From the NCBI GenBank assembly GCA_003988855.1, contig QYAI01000155.1:62001-126000 (forward strand): DNA of 64,000 bases, in the 5' to 3' direction. Both the position numbers and the translations under genes were made by a program. This document shows positions 56,156-64,000 of this stretch, piece by piece. Source of the DNA: Arachnopeziza araneosa. Taxonomy: Eukaryota > Ascomycota > Leotiomycetes > Helotiales > Arachnopezizaceae. Each line of letters starts with the position of its first letter. The first letter of the stretch is position 1. The notes beneath the pieces were generated by a model. The model was not told where the DNA came from. It was given only the letters and a program-made list of their open reading frames with translations, and made no database searches.

Positions 56156-58617
56156 TCAGGAAGTTGGTGGCATTGGTAGAAATCGTCGAGGTTCAAGCCA
56201 AGTTTCGGATCTAGATTCATACCGACTTTCGGGCCCGGGTTCAAACTCTCTTTCCGATGTAGACTCAGGCCGGCTTTCCGATCTAGGCTCAAATCTCCTT
56301 TCTGATCTAAGTGAAAGACTCGTTTCCAATCCGCGCTCAGACCTGCTTTCCGATCTTAGTGAAAATCTACTTTCCGGTCCAGGCTCAGACCTGCTCTCCG
56401 ACCTAAATGAAGGCCTAGTTCCTACAAGCCTAGATTCATCGGGAACAAAGGGTGGGTTGACTCTCAAAGCCTTTTGTCGGCGACCGTTATAGATGACTGC
56501 AAATTCTATCATCGTCCCGGAGGGCCTCATCTCGACTTCAAATTGAACATCTTTCCAGATCTCGCCATTGGGGTTGGTCACCGATGGAAGGTCTTCGAAA
56601 GGAAGATTTAGCTGGCAGATGATGTCTCCTTCAGCTACGACCGTCTCATCATTGACGAGTGGAGGGTCATCCAGATCGCATCGAAGTAGAGTAACCTCGA
56701 AGCGATTACGATAGAAAGGTCTCTTGGCTCGCCTGCTCCAATCCATCCTTACCGGTTCATCGCCAATATCCTGCTTCTAAGTATCGTCAGAATTGAAAAA
56801 AGAGGATTGGCTTTTAACACATACTGCGTGAATGTACCAGTGCATGATATTGACCGCCATCTCTTTACCCGCTGCGTTAACATGTTTCCTAGTCTCAGGT
56901 GGATGTAGTCCAGGGACGTAGTCAACCATGATAGCTATTCCATATGAAGCTCGCATAACTCGGGAGACGATCTGGGCAGGCATGATATTGTTATCATCCT
57001 GTGAGTTAAGATGAGCGGCTCTAAGCATAGCTCCTCGGCAAACTGCTGTCCATCTGAAATGTCACGTTAGCATGTGAATACGAATTAGGACGTTGTTTTA
57101 ACGTACGCTTTTTGCTCTGATGAACTCCTAACCTCAATACCTGCTTCGGCCTGGATTCGGTTGAAGAGATAAGGACTTTGTCCAAATCCACCTACGAGAA
57201 GAACTGCTGTTGGGGTATTTGACCTTCTGGGGTTATCCCCTGCTTTTTGGATTTGATCCATAACTAAAGCGACGATTTGGTCAACAACAATGTCAAAAAT
57301 ACTAGCTACTTGATCCCTGCCATATTGTCAGCGTGAGAGAATTACAAATCTTGTTATTCTATGATATCGAACCTTGGAAGCCGCAACTGATGCCCTCGTA
57401 CTTGCGCTTTTGATTTCTTCGATGATCGTCCGGAAAACGGATTCATGGAGCGCAAATTGATACCTTGGATGGCGATTAGTTCTGGAGGTACTGTGATACC
57501 AACCTCAGAGTCTGATCCGTTGAAACTTTGTTTTAGCCCACGCTCCCAATGATCTTGCCTCCATATTGTCTTGTTAAAATCACTTAAGTTATTCCAATTT
57601 TTCTTCCCAACCCAATCGGGCATCTTCCTTTCGAATGCTTCGTCGACAAAAACCGCGCCGCATAGTTTTCCTAGCATTAACTGTTAGAATTTCAAAGGAA
57701 AAGTTTTGAGCCAGCCCTAACCTGCACCCATCGCACACTCTGACAATTTCCAACTTTGCCTACTTTCCAAAGTGTACGTTATAAGGTCCTAGATCAGTTT
57801 GTTAGCCGGAAAGGACAGAATGTGGCGAAAAAGACACAAGAACTTACGGCAGTACCTCCTCCAACATCACACATGACGAAGCTATCACCACTCTGTATGG
57901 TGTGAGCTGGTATCATTCTGAGATTCAGGTGCATTGACAAACCTCGACTGGATGTCCGTCATGATCATCCATCACAGCTAGAGCAGCAGCTTCGGGCTCT
58001 GGACAAAGATCCAAGATCGTTTCACCAGCACGCCTACGATCCAATATTCCAGCCGTCTCTGCGGCATGCCTCATACGACTTTGCGCGTAGACTGGCCAGA
58101 TTGCTGGGACCGTAAGGACAACTCGAAAAGGCAGACCCTCTACTGTTGCTTCACCGAGCTCCTTCTTCACCGCCTTTAACGTATGCTTCCATAACAGCTC
58201 CAAATAATCTGCAATAACTTGCTCGGCTGTTTTTCGCAGTCTAGCTAGCATAGTTCTTCCTTCTTGAATGTATGACAAACTGCTTGCTCCTCTACCCATA
58301 TGCTTTTCCAAGTCCCCATCTTTCAGAAGGAGCAGTTTGAACCATCGCAATGGCGTTTCCTCCGGAGGGATGTTGAACCCCCATCTGATCTGGCTTCCTT
58401 GGTAGAGAATCTGTGTAGGCACCTTGCGGCTGGTTTTTTCACCTTCATAACCATCCCATTTCGTGATGACCTGGTTAAGTTCGAGTCTCGCCGAAGACGT
58501 CCATGCCACACCCGAGAAACTGTAAGGTTGTTAGTCACGAGTACGTTAGATCAATCCAGTGACAAACGTCGTCCCAAAATCAATCCCAAATAGCAGAGCA
58601 GACCCAGGAAGCGCCAT
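56156..58617 (-). CDS. Hsp70-like ATPase (fungal HSPA12-type) with charged C-terminal repeat
   Basis: Eight exons (58617-58568, 58519-57943, 57892-57848, 57788-57722, 57670-57373, 57316-57107, 57053-56825, 56776-56156) give 698 residues. The actin/Hsp70 ATPase fold is visible: phosphate-1 loop LLFGIDFGTT (8-17); RVVLTVPAIWPVYAQSRMRH and PEPEAAALAVM typical of the divergent Hsp70 group; phosphate-2 loop CDVGGGTA (217-224); and adenosine motif VLLVGGFGQSPYLFNRIQAE. There is no canonical peptide-binding domain or EEVD tail. After a beta-rich region (about 490-630) the last 70-80 residues are imperfect Arg-Ser-Glu repeats (RSESRSEPGPESR and variants). Fungal HSPA12-like proteins are poorly characterised; client and partner unknown. 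Confidence 0.88.
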
Positions 58618-59385
58618 TTTTCATGGTGTTGGTGCTCGGTTTTGGTGTTGCTTGGTTTCAATCCGCCTTGCGAACCGGTTCAAACTTGTCGAAATCAAAG
58701 AATATCGAATTCGAAATGAAATGATTCGTCATAATATAATCGAGAATGCAAGAACCCGAGGCTCAGGTGTGGATCATTTCTACTGTAGCTCTGCCATCCG
58801 AGATGGGTAGAACTTCGAAGTTGTTTCCGCGTGGAAGGAAATGGCGTGAGGCTGTGGTCACAATTCTGCCACTTGGGTCTCCTGCTCTGAGGGCACTCTG
58901 GATTTTGCACCAAAAATGCACTTGCAGCCGGAGTTGCAGCGGGGAGAGCCCTGCCGAGACATTTTGGTGGGCGAAGGGGCTCATAGGCCATGTTGGACGG
59001 AGCTACTGCAGTTGTTGTTCCCACCCTTCAAGACTGAGTGAGACTGCGCCCCCCATTTTAGCTGGAATACCGTAATTTTCGAGAAAATCCAGGCGGGGAG
59101 GTGTCTGGAATACAGCGAGTCCATGCGCCAAGAGATGGAGGCCTAAAAATTCCAAGCCGATTTATGCATGTGGTCACACCATTGCACGCTGCATTTCAGC
59201 TTCTCCAAGCCTTTCAAAAAGGTGTGGGAGGGGCAGCGCACCATCATGAAAGGCGAGCGAAACCCGATCAAGGCTGACAGCCTTCAACGGTACGATTGTG
59301 TCGTTCTACAGATTGAAATTTCCGACATCGTTTGCCAAGCTCATTGCGCGCCGAAAGACCTTTGAGAAATTCTATTGCAGGTCTC
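58618..59385. other. Divergent promoter region
   Basis: About 770 bp between the divergently transcribed Hsp70-like gene and the coiled-coil gene. Open frames on both strands overlap without motifs. No repeats seen. Confidence 0.6.
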
Positions 59386-61434
59386 ATGCCTCCTCCTGGG
59401 GATTTACCGTTGAGTCATCCTGGGAATTATGGGCGTCCTCCGTCACTCTCCCACACCCAATCCAAAACAATCAAGAAGAAAAACCATTTCCGAAACTTCT
59501 TTTCAACCAAAGATCAGAATGATCCTGCGGAACAGCAAAAAATGAGCTCGGAATATTCGCCCAATACACCCAAATCGATGCATTCTGGGCTGGCTAACAG
59601 ACCACTGCGAAGCTACACTGGACCAGTAAGTCTCGTTTGATTGAACGATTTCTTGGCTGAAAGATTTACAGCAACCATATTCAAATGGTTTCCAGCCCAC
59701 TGCCAGTCCGGAATATGATGCTATGGGAGGGCCAACCCTGCTACCACATCTAAATGGTCTTCAGCCCATCAAGATTCCGGAATTCAACGCGATGGGAGGA
59801 TCAACTCTGCCGCAGCCTTCCCCAGAAGCAACATCTAGTCACCCAATAATAAAGAGGAAAGTTTTAGAAGGACAAAGCAATGGAGTAGACCAGTCAGGGC
59901 CTACGAATGAAGAATTCCTTCTTAATGAGAACGAGCAATTGCGAAGCAATCTAGCACTGTTGTTAGGAAACGACGCGACATGGAAGAATAAGTATCAGGA
60001 CTTGAATGTTAGGTATCAAAGGATCAGGGAAGAATTGCAGTCCGTTTCAGGGAGATTAGATGATAAAGAAAACGACTTCCAGGAGGTTGATGGCGATGTC
60101 AAAAGAAAAAATAATGAATTGCGCCAGTTTCGACTTGATTTCGAGGAAGAGAAGAAGAAATGGGAAAGTGGCACAAAGATAGAGCAAGAAATGCGGAAGA
60201 GAATCCAAGAGCTCGAGTCCAACCTCCGAGCTGACTCAGAGAAGAAGCAGCAGTACTACGAGAAACTTCAAACCGAAAAGACCCGCGCGGAACAACTCAC
60301 CATACAATCTCAAGGGTTTGAAACTAAATTTCAAGAGACTAGTAATGCGCTTGAGGCTAGGATATTAGAGCTCTCAGCAGCTGATAGCGACTACCAAGAC
60401 TTACAGAGAATTCACGCCGCAGCGAGTGACGAGTTAGCTAAAATAAAACTTGAGAGCAAATCGACATTAGATGATCAATTCTTTTTGGAATACTGGCGAC
60501 GTCTTCAGCGGGATGTCCGGGAATGGGCAGAAATCTACTTCTGGGGCGGAGCCAAAAAGTCTAACTGGATGGCGGTGCGAACTGAGGATCAACCGGTCAT
60601 CAACCCAAAGCTTCTTGAGTTGTCCCCCGATTGTCCAAATCTACTTTACAAGTCAGAAGATGGCTCGGGCCGTGCACTCATTGCCGAGGCTTATTTATGG
60701 AAGTTCATTGAGGAGAAAGTCTTGGATGGAAATCCCAAATCGTTTTCGCAAGGCTTCTTCTGGGGACACGGTCTACGAAGTGAACTATGTCGCATGGAAA
60801 AATTTCTTCGTCCAAGTAAGTCACCCCGTAGCCAATTATGACAAGTAGCCCTAACTAGTTATTCCTAGGAGAAGGATCCACAGATGCCGAGCTCCGGGTT
60901 TTCTATAAGTGGAAAGCAAGCACTGCCAAAATATTGATATCTCGGCTACAGCCTCCCTCGAATCAAATTCGAATTCCTGTGGACTTTGAAATTCTTGATA
61001 ACATGATAGGTAGGATCTTAAGCGTGTTAGATTCCTCGCTTATGGCAAGCGACGGAGACCTACATTCATGCAAGTCAAGTCTGAGAGGGATTCTTCATTC
61101 AGCTATTGAATTTGATGCTTATATCAACGAGCAATGGTCGTCGATCTATCCGGTTGCCATAGCACGCGGACTGAGAGAAAGGCACGGCTTCCACTTTAAC
61201 AGCGCGAACATGGAACCTGTCAATAATATCTATATCCCAGAAGGTGAATTTGTCGGGTTACTCGTCTCTCCAGCGCTGGTGAGAAGAGGCACGTCAAATG
61301 GGGATAAATACGACGAGGTTGAGCTTCTGGCAAAGAGTCAGGTCTTACCTCAAGGGTTTCTATCAAGCACCCAGAAGTCTAAGAATTCCAAGACACGAGC
61401 CGGACAGGTGGTGGAAAGTCTTTATAGGAAATGA
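59386..61434 (+). CDS. Coiled-coil protein with conserved C-terminal region (649 residues)
   Basis: Three exons (59386-59625, 59672-60815, 60869-61434) give 649 residues. The N-terminus is Pro/Ser-rich and disordered, with a basic patch TIKKKNHFRNFF and two similar segments, PEYDAMGGPTLLPHLNGLQP and PEFNAMGGSTLP, suggesting an internal duplication. Residues about 180-350 are a Glu/Lys/Gln coiled coil. The C-terminal 280 residues look globular and begin FFLEYWRRLQRDVREWAEIYF, followed by YLWKFIEEKVLD, FYKWKASTAKIL, IEFDAYINEQWSSIYPVAI and EFVGLLVSPALVRRG. I do not recognise a named family; the pattern resembles lineage-specific fungal proteins of accessory regions. Confidence 0.8.
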
Positions 61435-61585
61435 ATCTATTTACTAGCTCATGATATCATGTACATTATATAGGAATTAGAACGAAACAACATGCATCTA
61501 ATGCCCTTATTTTGGAAACCGATTAGTCCATGTTAAATTTCACTGTGCAATCTAATGCAGTCCATTATCCCAGCTAGAACACCGA
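61435..61585. other. Shared 3' region of convergent genes
   Basis: Only about 150 bp separate the stop codons of two convergent genes, so their 3' UTRs probably overlap. No terminator structure visible. Confidence 0.55.
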
Positions 61586-63999
61586 CTACGAAGAACCAAA
61601 CAAAAACCCTACGCCTACAAGATGACGATTAGTTAAAAATTCAAACAAAGAAGGTATCCAAAGACTTCTTACCTAACACAGCGCCCAAAGACCATACCGC
61701 TCCCGTCGAAGAGAGATCAGGTGGGCAAAAACTATTATTGTCAGTTAGAGAGAGACACGAAAGCAAATATATAGAAGGTAACTAACCGATCGCCAGACGT
61801 CTTCACAAACCCAGCCCAGAAGAGCCACTGAGCAATATACGCCAGGAACCCGAAGAAGAATCCAAAGCCGAGGATATACGGCTGCCAATCTTCAAACGAC
61901 TGTGGGATCTGGGCCTTGGGAGGTTCTGTCGAGGATCCCTCGTGGTCGTCAGCATCGTCGGTGGGGTGGCCGCTCGGTGCGTAATAGCCAGCGGGGTTGT
62001 GGTAAGCTCCGGGGTTGTGGTAAGCTCCGGCGCCGTGATACGCTTCCGGGCCATACGAACCCGCCGTTTCGGTGTAGGCGGTGGTGGTGTCGCGTCCCGA
62101 GGTGTGCGTATACGGCCGCCCTGCGTGTCCGGCTTGGATGTACCCCGGGCCTTCGTACTCCTCCAGATAGGCCCGGGAGCCCCTCTCCACGTAGCTCTCC
62201 TCGCGGGCTGGGCGATAGCTCGACCGCGGGGTCCCGATGAAGTTCTCTTCCGGGCCTGATCGGTGGCCGCCATGGGGGCGCGCTGAGGAGTCGGATCCGA
62301 GAAGCGTCACTGAACCGGAAGGGTCGGTTAACGACATTTCTGGGTTCGTAGGGTTGAGTCGCCGGGTAGTGCTTTGAGACCGCATCGGTAGAGAGTCATA
62401 AGCGCTGGTGCTGGATGTGTCGGGGCTCCGGATAGAGGCTCCAGATCTTCCTCTCAGATTCTGTAGTCCTGGGTGTAGCGAGTCGGCATCATACGTGTGG
62501 GAACCTGGGACTCCAGCACCACCAGCACCTCTGAAGATCCCCGTGTCCCCAGAAGCATCTAGGGTATGTTGACTGACCGGTCGATAGATCTGACCAACGT
62601 GAGGATGGCGTCTACTGGTTGCTGGTTGGCTTTCGGGTTGTCTCTGGCGCCACCTTCGGACTGCCTGAGGCTGGATCCTATCTGATACTCTCGACTCCAA
62701 AATATCTTTGGTCCATTTCTTCGTCGTTCCGATGATGTGGAGGATTGCAGAGTGCCAGACCACGACCAAGGTCCACACTGAAATGACACCAAATGCCGCG
62801 ATGACCCAGAATAAGGAGCCGACGTACATGATCCTTGCGTCTTGACCTCTCAAATACCGAGTGAGATGATGCGATAGGTAAAAGCCTCTCTTAACGCCAA
62901 CATTGGTGGTCCTGCCCAAGAAATAGCTTCCAAGCAGTTGCATGATGACTTCGCCCATTGCCGAGCTGATGGCCACTTTGGTTCTTGCCGTTTGGCCTCG
63001 CATGAAGAGCTTCCCTGGAGGCAGTTTGAAGAAATTGGTGAGCCAAGGATCTGGGGTGACGACCAGCAGACAAGCAAGCCAACCGATCCGTGGTCGACAG
63101 CAGAAGAGGAGCGCGAGTTGCGGTGCCAGGATGTGCTCATAGCCTTTTGTGGTCTTGATGATATACGCCGTCGCAAAATTGGAGCCAACTTGGACACCAG
63201 CAAAGAATATGGCCGTCAGAATTGTGCTCACAACCTCGCTTGTTCCTCCGGTTGAATTCTTAGACGAGAATATGCGACTGATTCCTTTCCTCAAAAGCCG
63301 GAATGGGGTCATGAGGAAGCGGATTGTTAACACGATCAGATTTCTCTCGTTCGCGATGAACCACAGCGTGATCGCTGCGTAGATGACCACGAATAAAAGG
63401 AAAACCATGTTCTCGATGACGAAAAGTCCGAGATATTTGGCTTTCGCCGCACACTTCGGATTAGTTGTGTTGGTGGGCGCGATGGTCCAGTTCCAAGGTA
63501 ATTCCCATTCCCACCAATCTCGCTCAGCCATTCCACCAGAGAGATAGAACTGATCTCTCCAAGTGCCATTACACATGGATTCAATCCAACTTGATAAATC
63601 CGAGGCTTCGCTGCCATTTGCGCAGCATCCGTTACCGAATAGCCAAACATTTTGCGACATGACACAGGCTGCGGTAGCGTTCAAGATGGGCCATCCAGGA
63701 ATTCGGCAAGCGACATCGTGGGGACAGTCGGCGCACCATGGTTGCTGGTATTGTTGATGTAATGTATTCCACAACGGATAGCATGCCGATTTCGCATCGC
63801 ATGAGCCAGACATGGAGGTGAGGTTGCCACCTCCACAGCCAGTCTGGAGACATGTTGGCGCCTTTGCGAGAACTCCTGGAAACTGATTGTAGGTGACGAG
63901 AGATCCGCAGGTCGTAGCCGAGCCGCTGGTCGGGGCTGCGGTGAGTATGAGAAGACACAACAAGGCCGCACTTGAGAACCGATCAAAAAATGTAGCCAT
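61586..63999 (-). CDS. Large secretory-pathway multi-pass membrane protein (766 residues)
   Basis: Exons 63999-61787, 61731-61673 and 61614-61586 give 766 residues; ATG ends at the second-last base of the window. A signal peptide (about 1-28) precedes a Cys-rich ectodomain (TCLQTGCGGGNLTSM, CADCPHDVACRIPGW, CCANGSE) with several N-glycosylation sites. Membrane segments follow from about residue 190 (FVIENMVFLLFVVIYAAITL, later LFWVIAAFGVISVWTLVVVW). A long Ser/Tyr/Gly-rich, probably cytosolic region includes a short AYHNP-type repeat. A final segment, WQPYILGFGFFFGFLAYIAQ, precedes two tiny terminal exons ending VGFLFGSS. No family recognised; a cell-surface sensor or stress-related membrane protein is a guess. 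Confidence 0.8.
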
Positions 64000-64000
64000 C

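Noticed and set aside
1..64000. CRISPR arrays, operons, riboswitches, bacterial promoters and ribosome binding sites
   Set aside because: The sequence is eukaryotic, with spliceosomal introns throughout; the only tandem arrays are the coding EPLR repeat and simple microsatellites, not spacer-repeat arrays.

Overview
The window reads as nuclear DNA of a filamentous ascomycete (Pezizomycotina, perhaps Leotiomycetes; the class is a guess). The evidence is short GT-AG introns of about 44-108 bp with CTAAC/CTGAC-like branch sites, fungal-specific protein families (Mid1, RFX1, forkhead, AA9 LPMO, Zn2Cys6, STAND/NB-ARC-TPR, fungal CorA-like proteins) and long gene-poor intergenic stretches. Gene models were assembled by hand: splice sites were chosen so that frames join and family motifs are restored. 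All models given as intact have a total coding length divisible by three.

Left part (1 to about 30 kb), mostly conserved core genes: the truncated N-terminus of a Gln/His-rich protein (minus, running off the left edge); an AzgA-type purine permease (minus); a long coiled-coil protein (plus); a forkhead transcription factor (minus); a small conserved-looking two-exon gene (minus); the Mid1 calcium-channel subunit (minus); the ER-shaping protein Yop1 (minus); the RFX1 transcription factor with a 4-nt first coding exon (plus); and aspartokinase HOM3 (plus). Two large intergenic regions (about 3.7 kb and 4.4 kb) flank the permease.

Middle part (about 30 to 46 kb), an accessory, recognition-gene-like region: a decayed gene that fused an alpha/beta-hydrolase-like module to a CorA-like membrane protein; an intact small alpha/beta hydrolase; an intact CorA-like membrane protein; a truncated CorA-like C-terminus abutting a relic of a GA4-desaturase/AsaB-type oxygenase; and an apparently intact 1232-residue STAND gene. 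The STAND protein has a tandem EPLR-motif array, then a hydrolase-like domain whose nucleophile serine is lost, then NB-ARC, then TPRs. Two short inverted-repeat elements bracket the STAND gene, one of them a clear TA-flanked MITE.

Right part (about 46 to 64 kb): a Zn2Cys6 regulator with an in-frame TAG (or an implausible 30-nt intron), a secreted AA9 lytic polysaccharide monooxygenase, adjacent pseudogenes of gamma-glutamyltranspeptidase and a glutamine-synthetase-like ligase, an Hsp70-like ATPase with a charged C-terminal repeat, a coiled-coil protein, and a large secretory-pathway multi-pass membrane protein at the right edge. The contrast is between a stable core half and a half rich in pseudogenes, transposon footprints and putative self/non-self recognition genes.
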